This document shows, in pieces, positions 7,671-13,051 of a stretch of DNA of 13,051 nucleotides (positions within the stretch are counted from its first letter, which is position 1; each line of letters starts with the position of its first letter). The translations under genes were made by a program, and so were the position numbers. The DNA lies in the NCBI GenBank assembly GCA_905215805.1, contig CAJMRL010000040.1, positions 1 to 13,051 of the forward strand. Reading direction: 5' to 3'. Below the pieces are notes generated by a model. That model had not been told where the DNA came from. It made no database searches and saw nothing but the letters and a program-made list of their open reading frames with translations. This DNA comes from an uncultured bacterium. Its GTDB lineage: Bacteria > Bacillota > Clostridia > UBA1381.

Positions 7671-8332
7671 ATGAAGATCAATATTGGTTCAAATATAAAG
7701 GAATTGCGCAAGCGAAATAATATTACACAGGAGCGTCTTGCAGAATATATCGGCGTCACGTATCAAACCGTTTCAAAATGGGAAAACGGAACTTCACTGC
7801 CAAGTATTTCTTTGCTTCCGTCTATTGCGAATATTTTTAATATAAAAATATATTTTTCTTGGCCTATAATGCCGGAAAGATGATAACGTATCTTGCAAGC
7901 GACAGCCGCGGTATCGGAAAGCAATTGTCATATGAAGATAAAATACGTATGTATAAAGCCGCAAATACAATATATGCGACCATTGCCGACGATGGCAACT
8001 ATCTTGTTTTGAACGGAAAATTTTATTGGCATTATCGGTGGATAGCAAAGAATTACTGTCTTATCGGTGATACCGATAATGCAATGAAGAATCTTCTTCT
8101 TGCGGAAAAAGCCGCCGTAGAGATAGATAATTTTATCAAAAAGGAACAAGAACAACAATACACATCATTGCTCCTAAACAAGCTAAAAGCTGATCCGCAA
8201 GGCGTGTTAAAACATTGGCAGGGTTCGCACTGCTATAAGCTGTATACGCAGCTTCAAGACGAGTGCTTTAATACGATGCGTGATATGCTGGAGTTTAAAG
8301 AATTGGAGCAGCGATTAGCAGAGGAGGGATAA
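7671..8332 (+). pseudogene. XRE-family regulator with TPR-like C-terminus, internally deleted and frameshifted
   Basis: The ATG at 7671 follows GAGGTG by six bases. It opens a typical XRE HTH of about 58 residues (GSNIKELRKRNNITQERLAEY, then YQTVSKWENG and LPSIANIFNI). That frame then runs out at 7883. From about 7841, in another frame, comes YNAGKMITYLASD through AEKAAVEIDNFIK, EQQYTSLLLNKLKAD and FKELEQRLAEEG. This matches the C-terminal TPR-like region of the common Clostridial XRE-TPR regulators. Those proteins run to roughly 350-400 residues, so about 130-170 residues of the centre, including the DELL segment after the HTH, are missing. The second half has no start codon with a ribosome binding site. 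The HTH alone could still be made as a 70-residue peptide. The following GNAT gene starts one base after the stop and may use the GGAGGG inside this gene's last codons. Confidence 0.8.
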
Positions 8333-8333
8333 T

Positions 8334-8819
8334 ATGAAACATGTAAAAGTAATTGAATTTCAAAAGGAACTTATAGACGCTGTATTTGACATACAGCAAA
8401 AAGCGTACAAATCGCTGTTCGATAAATATCATGATACAAATACAAGTCCATATCTTGAAAGTAAAAAAGATGTTCTGGAAAAATACACTCGACCGGGAAC
8501 ATATGGATATGTTTTTCTCGAAGAAGGGATACCTGTCGGAGCTGTCAGAATAATTGTAAGAGGTGATATTTGTAAAGTATCAGCTTTAGCAGTTTTGCCA
8601 GAATACCAAAACAGAGGTATCGCACAAGCCGCTTTAAAAGAAATAGAAAGCATACACAGCGGCTGCAAATGTTGGATTTTAGATACTATCTTTCAGGAGA
8701 AGGGCAATTGTCATTTGTATGAAAAGTTGGGATACATTAGAATCGGAGAACCGCAGGCTGTTAATGATGATTTAACTTTGATAAATTACAAAAAAGCAAT
8801 CGCTGCGACTGATTTGTAA
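8334..8819 (+). CDS. GNAT-family N-acetyltransferase
   Basis: A 161-residue GNAT protein of standard length. The acetyl-CoA-binding motif A is LAVLPEYQNRGIAQAAL (residues 85-101, with the Q/R-x-x-G-x-A pyrophosphate loop), and motif B is NCHLYEKLGY (125-134). The ATG lies just downstream of GGAGGG and one base after the stop of the broken XRE gene. The acceptor is unknown: the fold serves amino-acid, polyamine, protein and aminoglycoside acetylation, and nothing here discriminates. It belongs to a same-strand run with a methyltransferase and a second GNAT. Confidence 0.9.
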   Translation: MKHVKVIEFQKELIDAVFDIQQKAYKSLFDKYHDTNTSPYLESKKDVLEKYTRPGTYGYVFLEEGIPVGAVRIIVRGDICKVSALAVLPEYQNRGIAQAALKEIESIHSGCKCWILDTIFQEKGNCHLYEKLGYIRIGEPQAVNDDLTLINYKKAIAATDL

Positions 8820-8834
8820 AAATATTTATTAAGA

Positions 8835-8863
8835 TTGTTTTATGATAAATTCGTTATATAACG
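8835..8863 (+). promoter_or_regulatory. Weak promoter with palindrome before the methyltransferase
   Basis: TTGTTT (8835-8840), a 16-bp spacer and TATAAC (8857-8862). The -10 lies inside a perfect 12-bp palindrome CGTTATATAACG (8852-8863), which could be a repressor site. The gap between the GNAT and methyltransferase genes is 68 bp, so a separate promoter is possible, but readthrough from upstream is equally plausible. Confidence 0.3.
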
Positions 8864-8887
8864 CTGCAAAGAAAGGAAGAACGTCCA

Positions 8888-9691
8888 ATGCCATCACTAA
8901 AAACTATAGATAACGGAAAAACATTTGATTGGGGTAAGGCTTCAAGTGATTATGCGAAGTACAGAGATATTTACCCCGATGAATTTTACAAAAGAATAAT
9001 TGATTTGGGCTTATGTACCAAAGGTCAGAAAGTTCTTGATTTAGGAACGGGTACAGGTGTCCTGCCGAGAAATATGTATAAATACGGTGCGGATTTTACA
9101 GGGGCGGATATATCCGAAAATCAAATTGCTCAAGCGCGCCGCCTTTCGGAGGAGAGCGGCATGGATATAAAATATATAGTCGCTTCCGCAGAAACGATCG
9201 ATTTTCCAGACGATACCTTTGATGTTGTGACGGCCTGTCAGTGCTTTATGTATTTCAACAAAGAGATTGTATTACCTAAAATACATAAAGTATTAAAACC
9301 GAACGGGCATTTTTGTATTTTATTTATGTCATGGCTTCCTTTTGAGAGTGAAATCGCATTGAAAAGCGAGGAGTTTATATTGAAATATAATCCGGACTGG
9401 AACGGGGCTAATTACAGACCAGACAGAGAAAGGGCAAACCGTATTCGTACTCCGGATTGGTGCGGCGGTATGTTTACGGCAAAAGTCCGGATGGGATATG
9501 ACATCAATTTAACATTCACGCGTGAAAGCTGGAACGGAAGAATGAAAGCCTGCCGAGGTATTGGTGCTTCATCTCTGAGCGCGAAAGAAATAGAAGCATG
9601 GGAAAAGGAGCATACGGCATATCTTGAAACCGTGCCGGAAAGCTTTGAGATTCCGCATTATGTCACGGTATTAAATTTAAAGAAGGTATGA
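8888..9691 (+). CDS. Class I SAM-dependent methyltransferase
   Basis: A 267-residue protein with a Methyltransf_11/25-type Rossmann core. Motif I is VLDLGTGTG (49-57), which binds S-adenosylmethionine. The acidic residue of motif II is Asp74 (GADIS), followed by FDVVTACQC (111-119) and LKPNG (136-140). The C-terminal 120 residues (WNGANYRPDRERANRIRTPD and FTRESWNGRMKACRG) form the substrate-specific part and do not point to a known acceptor. The ATG follows AAAGGAAG at 8-nt spacing. The gene overlaps a possible upstream ATG of the next GNAT by four bases, which indicates co-transcription. The substrate is unknown; small molecules are the usual targets of this group. Confidence 0.9.
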   Translation: MPSLKTIDNGKTFDWGKASSDYAKYRDIYPDEFYKRIIDLGLCTKGQKVLDLGTGTGVLPRNMYKYGADFTGADISENQIAQARRLSEESGMDIKYIVASAETIDFPDDTFDVVTACQCFMYFNKEIVLPKIHKVLKPNGHFCILFMSWLPFESEIALKSEEFILKYNPDWNGANYRPDRERANRIRTPDWCGGMFTAKVRMGYDINLTFTRESWNGRMKACRGIGASSLSAKEIEAWEKEHTAYLETVPESFEIPHYVTVLNLKKV

Positions 9692-9711
9692 GAGAGAAGA
9701 GGCTGATAAAT

Positions 9712-10218
9712 ATGATTTTCAGAGAATTTGACCGTGATGATATTTGTGGAATATGTGAGCTGATAAATTGTGAATTGGGCTATAGTGTTTCGGTGGATGA
9801 TTTAGCATTAAGAATTAAACAAATGCGGGATGACAAGCATTATTGCATATTTGTAGCAGAAAATAATAATGAAGTCATTGCATTTATAGGAATGCACATA
9901 GGTCTTGCATTTGAATATTCAGGGAAAATAGCGCGTATTATTGCATTGGCTGTAAAAAAGGAATACCAACGGAAGGGGATTGGCGCAAAATTATTGCAAA
10001 CAGCAGAGTCCTATCTCAAAGAAAATTATGTAGAGCTGATTGCAGTAAACAGCGGTCTGCACAGAATTGAAGCGCACCGTTTTTATGAGAAACAAGGGTT
10101 TTATAAAAAGGGGTACAGATTTGCCAAAGCAGTATTAAAAAAATGGGGAATTAAAATGATTTACTATACGTACAATGTTCTTGATGAATTAAAAACATTG
10201 TACGTAATAAAACAGTAG
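9712..10218 (+). CDS. GNAT-family N-acetyltransferase with odd C-terminal extension
   Basis: A 168-residue GNAT protein. Motif A is IIALAVKKEYQRKGIGAKLL (76-95) with the R-x-x-G-x-G loop, and motif B is AHRFYEKQGF (121-130). The start at 9712 is preferred because family members begin MI-REF and AGAAGAGG lies 9 bases upstream. An ATG at 9688 overlaps the methyltransferase stop in an ATGA arrangement and would add eight residues, but its AGAAGG is only one base away. The GNAT fold normally ends near GYRFAK (134-139). The remaining 29 residues are lysine- and tyrosine-rich and are partly encoded by a 13-bp perfect inverted repeat, which suggests that the original stop was lost by sequence change or insertion. 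The acceptor is unknown. Confidence 0.88.
   Translation: MIFREFDRDDICGICELINCELGYSVSVDDLALRIKQMRDDKHYCIFVAENNNEVIAFIGMHIGLAFEYSGKIARIIALAVKKEYQRKGIGAKLLQTAESYLKENYVELIAVNSGLHRIEAHRFYEKQGFYKKGYRFAKAVLKKWGIKMIYYTYNVLDELKTLYVIKQ
10167..10206. repeat. 13-bp perfect inverted repeat at the 3' end of the second GNAT gene
   Basis: TACGTACAATGTT (10167-10179) and AACATTGTACGTA (10194-10206) form a perfect stem with a 14-nt loop. It lies inside the last 18 codons. The downstream sequence ATAAAACAG is not a T-run, so it is not a canonical terminator. It may stabilise the mRNA end or mark the edge of inserted DNA. Confidence 0.6.
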
Positions 10219-10378
10219 CGGTCATTGGAAGTTGTCAAGGCAAATGCGGAAGCCTTAATCAATGCTGTATTTGTGCCGGTTCTTTAACATCGGTTATCCG
10301 AAGCTGGGTGATATTGATAAGCGTTTCCTGTTTTGTATTACATAGCGTGATCTCGTTCTTCGCTTGATACATTCATTA

Positions 10379-10517
10379 TCAAAACACTTTGCAAACGTGA
10401 TTGGTATATTTAATGAATCTCATCATGTCATCAAATGAAATTGCCAGTGTTTTGTGTTGATATTCGGATGGAATAGGAGTTTCTTTCCCTGCAAATCTGC
10501 GTCTTCAAAAATAATCT
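10379..10517 (-). pseudogene. C-terminal relic of a ProX/YbaK-type prolyl-tRNA deacylase
   Basis: Read on the minus strand from just past the trpS stop, one frame gives FEDADLQGKKLLFHPNINT. After a one-base shift in the T-run at 10450-10453 the next gives TLAISFDDMMRFIKYTNH, ending in VCKVF and a stop at 10381-10379. The spliced peptide closely resembles the C-terminus of the ProX/YbaK trans-editing family, whose members carry an FHPNTNTATVAIS-like strand followed by a DDLLRF helix; those proteins hydrolyse mischarged tRNA-Pro. Only about 43 of roughly 160 residues remain, so this is a dead fragment. The recognition is by eye. The rest of the gap (10219-10378) contains short open frames on both strands but nothing recognisable. 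Confidence 0.6.
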
Positions 10518-11545
10518 ATTTGCATCGCATGGCGCACATCGCGTAATGTACCGGCTGCAACCGCTCTTGCTGCTGTTGTACCGGATCTTAATATATCATA
10601 TACATCAGACAAATGCTGTTCCCACATTTTTCTTTTATCTCGGATAGGCGCAAGCTCTGCCTGCATGACATTATTAAGGAATTTCTTGACGGTAACATCA
10701 CCGAGACCACCTCTGCGGTAATGCTCCTTAAGCTCCTCAAGGCAGCTGTATTCGGGTAGAAATTCGGCGAAATGCTCCTGCGAGGAAAATGCGTCAAGGT
10801 AAATGAACACAGGGTTGCCCTCAGTGTGTCCATGATCCTCCTTACGCAGATGAGTAGGGTCAGTAAACATGGACATAACTTTTTTCTTGATCTCCTCCGG
10901 CTCATCAGAGAGATAGATGCAGTTTCCCAAGGATTTGCTCATTTTTGCTTTACCGTCTATTCCCGGCAGCCGCAGGCAAGCCTTGTTTGACGGCAGGATA
11001 ATCTCCGGTTCCACCAAGGTTTTTCCGTAAACATCATTGAATTTGCGCACGATCTCCCGTCACTGCTCAAGCATTGGCTCCTGATCCTCTCCCGCAGGAA
11101 CGGCGGTCGCCCGGAATGCGGTAATATCCGCTGCCTGGCTTATAGGATAGCACAAGAACCCTACGGGAATACTTGCCTCAAAGTTTCTCTGCTTGATCTC
11201 CGCCTTTACAGTGGGATTTCGCTGTACTCTGGAGACAGTCACAAGGTTCATATAGTAAAACGTCAATTCAGTCAACTCAGGTATCATAGACTGGATAAAG
11301 ATCGTGGACCTGTCGGGATCAAGCCCGCAGGCAAGATAGTCCAAGGCTACCTGTATAATGTTCTGTCTCACTTTCTCAGGCTGTTCGGCATTGTCCGTCA
11401 ACGCCTGAGCATCGGCGATCATAATGTATATCTCATCATATTTTCCATCGTTTTGCAATTTTACACGTTCCTTTAATGAACCTACATAATGTCCTACATG
11501 CAGACGCCCCGTAGGCCTATCTCCGGTCAGAATTATTTTCTTCAT
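10505..11545 (-). pseudogene. trpS: Tryptophanyl-tRNA synthetase gene interrupted by an in-frame UGA
   Basis: The 347-codon frame encodes a class I tryptophanyl-tRNA synthetase of normal length from MKKIILTGDRPTG to MQIDYF. The HIGH-type motif is HVGH (16-19), GEDQEPMLEQ precedes the break, and KMSKS is intact at about 201-205. The start has AAAGGAG at 7-nt spacing. Codon 162 (11062-11060) is TGA, followed by C, where homologs usually have threonine in EQTREIV. Both halves are in the same frame and otherwise intact, so a point change is the only visible defect. Without readthrough the product stops inside the Rossmann catalytic domain and lacks KMSKS. A UGA-C context is comparatively leaky, so some full-length protein is conceivable. 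The gene lies 12 bp downstream of a TetR regulator and by eye is richer in GC than its surroundings. A second, essential trpS probably exists elsewhere in the genome. Confidence 0.85.
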
Positions 11546-11557
11546 TCTCTTGCTCCT

Positions 11558-12124
11558 TTAAAAAATATCTTTTAGAATTTCATCCCATTCTCCGTCCAAA
11601 GCTACGTTGGGAGAGATCATCAGCGAGATCGCTCCGTGCATCAGAGACCAGTAACGAACCAAACGCCTGAGACCTTCCTTATAAGTCATTTTGCGTCTTT
11701 CAGTTATGGCGCGGCATACGCTGCGAAATACTTCAAACGGCGGATAGTTCCCCTTGGTATATTCCATAGTAAAATTGATTTTTACAGATGTGTTTCTGTA
11801 AAGAAAACTGAAATAGGTAGGATGCTCCCTATAAAATTGTATATATGCGTATCCTAATTTGTTCACAGTTTCAGGGTCTGTATTGTCAAGACCTTCTATA
11901 GAACGTTTTAAGTTCTCTGTAAGAGTCTCTGTTACATGCTCACGGCAGCATTCAATAAGTCTTTCCTTACTTTCAAAATGCCGGTAGACCGCATTATGAC
12001 TCACACCGCATTGCGCGGATATACGTCTTAACGATAGTCCGTCAAAGCCCTTTTCTGAAATAATACGGATAGCATTTTCAATCAGTTCATTTTTCAAATT
12101 CCCGTGATGGTAAGTATCATTCAT
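11558..12124 (-). CDS. TetR-family transcriptional regulator (WHG-type C-terminus)
   Basis: A 188-residue protein of normal TetR length. The N-terminal HTH spans about 11-57 (ENAIRIISEKGFDGLSLRRI, then AQCGVSHNAVYRHFESKERL). The C-terminal domain carries a YWSLMHGAISLMI segment (158-170) like the WHG-type ligand domain. The start at 12124 is chosen because GAGGAGGTGA lies directly upstream; the ATG at 12157 is within the promoter's -10 neighbourhood and has no ribosome binding site. The gene heads a two-gene operon with trpS, and a 21-bp palindrome over its -35 element is the likely self-operator. The ligand is unknown; a link to tryptophan, indole compounds or a TrpRS inhibitor is only a guess from the neighbour. 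Confidence 0.92.
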   Translation of the reverse strand: MNDTYHHGNLKNELIENAIRIISEKGFDGLSLRRISAQCGVSHNAVYRHFESKERLIECCREHVTETLTENLKRSIEGLDNTDPETVNKLGYAYIQFYREHPTYFSFLYRNTSVKINFTMEYTKGNYPPFEVFRSVCRAITERRKMTYKEGLRRLVRYWSLMHGAISLMISPNVALDGEWDEILKDIF

Positions 12125-12147
12125 ACTGTGTTCACCTCCTCTTTGAT

Positions 12148-12176
12148 ATTGTATCACATAATGTTGTCACTGTCAA
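12148..12176 (-). promoter_or_regulatory. Promoter of the TetR-trpS operon
   Basis: On the minus strand consensus TTGACA (12176-12171), a 17-bp spacer and TACAAT (12153-12148). Initiation near 12141 places the start at the edge of the GAGGAGGTGA ribosome binding site, so the leader is very short, about 17 nt. Confidence 0.8.
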
Positions 12177-12180
12177 CATT
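12160..12180. promoter_or_regulatory. 21-bp palindromic operator, probable TetR binding site
   Basis: The half-sites AATGTTGTCA and TGTCAACATT flank a single central C and are symmetric at 9 of 10 positions. The palindrome covers the -35 hexamer and half the spacer, where bound repressor would exclude RNA polymerase. Size and symmetry fit TetR-family operators. Confidence 0.7.
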
Positions 12181-12199
12181 TTTGATATATAGCTGTTTT

Positions 12200-12228
12200 T
12201 TGTAAAACCTTAATAGAAAATGTATAAT
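12200..12228 (+). promoter_or_regulatory. Candidate divergent promoter without a recognisable gene
   Basis: TTGTAA (12200-12205), a 17-bp spacer and TATAAT (12223-12228), pointing right. Downstream, AAGGA (12241-12245) precedes an ATG at 12250 that encodes only 13 residues (MSRKLNIRSYFSG) before a stop. The promoter starts 20 bp from the TetR operator, so a gene once controlled from here may have been lost, or a short RNA or leader peptide is made. Confidence 0.35.
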
Positions 12229-12373
12229 GTTCAGATAATAAAGGAAATTATGTCACGAAAGTTGAACATTAGGTCATATTTTTCAGGGTAATTGAATAAT
12301 TATATTATTTTCAAAATTCTGCTCATGCAAACCCCTGTTTTTATGCGAAATCAGTGTTTGTTATTTTTCTACT

Positions 12374-12429
12374 ATACAGTTCTGTATGGACTGACAACAA
12401 AAAACAAGTGTTCATACCGTATATTACGG
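12374..12429. other. Two short palindromes in gene-free DNA
   Basis: ATACAG-TT-CTGTAT (12374-12387) and CCGTA-TAT-TACGG (12417-12429) are perfect inverted repeats in a stretch (12292-12494) with no supported gene. They could be protein-binding sites. No promoter is clearly associated. Confidence 0.25.
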
Positions 12430-12494
12430 CGATGAAGGTCTATTAATTTACAAAAATAAAAGCAGAAAGGCTATAAACATATGCAGCTACAGTA

Positions 12495-12624
12495 CTATTT
12501 TAAAAAATCAAATATGTAGTTTAATCCGTTTGGTTCAGTCTTAATGTCATATCCAAGCAAATATGTTGAGGCTGTGTCCAAAACCTTTGCAAGCTCGTTT
12601 ATCATGCTGAGAGATTTTAGCAAG
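12495..12624 (-). pseudogene. Fragment of an XRE-family DNA-binding protein
   Basis: The minus-strand frame ends with SLSMINELAKVLDTAS, then TYLLGYDIKTEP and NYIFDFLK before a TAG. This matches the last HTH helix and following segment of XRE proteins (LAKVLDT..YLLGYD is a common pattern). Upstream of about 12624 the frame no longer resembles the family: the recognition helices are absent and the sequence becomes low complexity. An ATG at 12767 keeps the frame open but lacks a ribosome binding site. It is a decayed remnant. Confidence 0.5.
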
Positions 12625-12659
12625 AAAAACCTTGTGGTATTCAAAACACAAAAAATGTT

Positions 12660-12680
12660 AAAATTCCTTTTAGGAATTTT
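12660..12680 (-). terminator. Possible terminator-like AT-rich hairpin
   Basis: AAAATTCCT (12660-12668) pairs perfectly with AGGAATTTT (12672-12680) around a TTT loop. Read on the minus strand it is followed after a few bases by a run of six T. The AT-rich stem makes it weak, and no minus-strand gene is seen upstream of it inside the window. Confidence 0.3.
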
Positions 12681-12753
12681 GAAAAAAATTTCTTGATATT
12701 TATTATGACTTGGTAGGATTCCTGTCATTATCTTTATTTCAAGAGGAAAAGCG

Positions 12754-12830
12754 GTATGAAATAGCATGAGGCTATTCCATACTGAAAGACATTATTATTT
12801 TATTAAGAGCGCCCATAAGGCTATCTTTTT
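12754..12830 (+). other. Hairpin followed by a weak terminator-like hairpin
   Basis: GTATGAAATAGC (12754-12765) pairs with GCTATTCCATAC (12771-12782) with one mismatch and an ATGAG loop. Thirty bases on, AAGAGCGCC (12805-12813) pairs imperfectly with GGCTATCTT (12819-12827) ahead of a T-run. GGCTAT occurs in both 3' arms, so AATAGC could pair with either, which is compatible with alternative RNA folds. No gene is attached inside the window. Confidence 0.3.
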
Positions 12831-12866
12831 ATATGTAGCTCTATTTAATGTATGACTATAAATATT

Positions 12867-12893
12867 AGTTGTAAACAACTGTACTTTAAAGTA
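12867..12893. promoter_or_regulatory. Two adjacent palindromes, candidate binding sites
   Basis: AGTTGT-AA-ACAACT (12867-12880) and TACTTTAAAGTA (12882-12893) are perfect palindromes separated by one base. Such packed symmetry is typical of regulator-binding DNA. They sit 31 bp to the left of three phased direct repeats. Confidence 0.35.
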
Positions 12894-12923
12894 TTTAAGA
12901 AATAAATAAAAATTATTAATTTT

Positions 12924-12953
12924 GTTTGAAATTTGTTAGAAACGTGTTAGAAA
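12924..12953 (+). repeat. Three 11-bp-phased GTTWGAAA direct repeats
   Basis: GTTTGAAA (12924-12931), GTTAGAAA (12935-12942) and GTTAGAAA (12946-12953) start exactly 11 bp apart, about one helical turn, so a protein array could bind one DNA face. Iteron-like or response-regulator sites look like this. They lie between palindromes and a terminator. Confidence 0.45.
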
Positions 12954-12999
12954 TGATGCTGATTTTACCGTGTTATAAAAGTTAAATTTCAAAAGAAAA

Positions 13000-13051
13000 A
13001 GGAGCTGTGACAAAATGATTTTTTAAATCATTTTGTTCACGGCTCTTTTTC
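13000..13051 (+). terminator. Strong bidirectional terminator
   Basis: A stem of about 19 bp (13002-13020 with 13026-13045, one bulged T and one G-T pair) ends in CTTTTTC. On the opposite strand the preceding A-rich tract (12991-13000) provides a T-run too. It would end either a short transcript from the 12.9-kb region or a gene arriving from beyond the right edge. Confidence 0.85.

Noticed and set aside
7859..8332. C-terminal half of the XRE-TPR gene as an independent gene
   Set aside because: It would need a TTG start without a ribosome binding site, and its sequence matches the C-terminus of longer regulators whose HTH lies just upstream.
10260..10372. 35-codon minus-strand frame beginning MYQAKNEITL
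   Set aside because: No ribosome binding site or family match, and an open stretch of this length is expected by chance.
11000..11062. Selenocysteine insertion at the trpS UGA
   Set aside because: No convincing bacterial SECIS-like hairpin follows the UGA, and the position is not a redox residue in this enzyme family.
10505..11545. UGA reassigned to tryptophan (alternative genetic code)
   Set aside because: UGA serves as a natural stop for the ArsC/Spx-like and methyltransferase genes in ATGA overlaps, and tryptophan is written TGG throughout the large proteins. A single in-frame UGA is better explained by mutation, readthrough or error.
12250..12291. 13-residue peptide MSRKLNIRSYFSG as a gene
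   Set aside because: It has a weak ribosome binding site and a plausible promoter, but it is too short to support as coding; kept only as a note under the divergent promoter.
12181..13051. T-box, riboswitch or tRNA gene in the long right-hand gap
   Set aside because: No T-box motif, tRNA T-arm pattern or known riboswitch core could be seen on either strand.

Overview
The window looks like a chromosomal accessory region from a low-to-mid GC Firmicute of class Clostridia, most likely a gut or rumen anaerobe. The evidence is AT-rich intergenic DNA, strong AGGAGG-type ribosome binding sites, sigma-A-type promoters (TTGACA-N17-TATACT, TTGACA-N17-TACAAT), stem-loop plus T-run terminators, and proteins typical of Clostridia: AraC, XRE-TPR and TetR regulators, an ArsC/Spx-like protein, and a very large secreted carbohydrase. 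The species cannot be named from sequence alone. No rRNA, tRNA, CRISPR array or intact transposase was seen.

Left part (1-7505), a polysaccharide-use locus. After two tandem terminators (31-108) comes an AraC/cupin regulator (228-1079, +). It converges on a 1642-residue secreted enzyme (1312-6240, -) with an N-terminal GH30-type endo-beta-1,6-galactanase-like domain, Ig-like, CBM-like and LamG-like modules, and a C-terminal GH43 domain. This architecture suits type II arabinogalactan side chains. Between the two convergent genes lies a 138-nt segment that can fold into a three-way junction. Upstream of the enzyme is a second AraC-type regulator (6342-7088, -), translationally coupled to an ArsC/Spx-like gene (7085-7444, -) behind a near-consensus promoter. 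A terminator containing two AGCGCT palindromes that resemble cre sites separates this operon from the enzyme gene.

Middle part (7622-10218, +) is a run of same-direction genes: a broken XRE-TPR regulator (internal deletion and frameshift), a GNAT acetyltransferase, a class I SAM methyltransferase and a second GNAT. The spacing suggests one or two transcripts. Substrates are unknown; small-molecule or antibiotic modification is only a guess.

Right part (10379-13051). On the minus strand a TetR regulator (11558-12124) sits 12 bp upstream of a tryptophanyl-tRNA synthetase gene that is full length but carries an in-frame UGA at codon 162. A 21-bp palindrome covers the -35 element of their shared promoter and is the probable TetR operator. 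Directly after the trpS stop is a frameshifted C-terminal relic of a ProX/YbaK-type prolyl-tRNA deacylase. The last 870 bases hold no intact gene, only an XRE fragment, several palindromes and hairpins, three 11-bp-phased GTTWGAAA repeats and a terminator. The concentration of broken genes between 7.6 and 12.6 kb marks this part as accessory DNA in decay.
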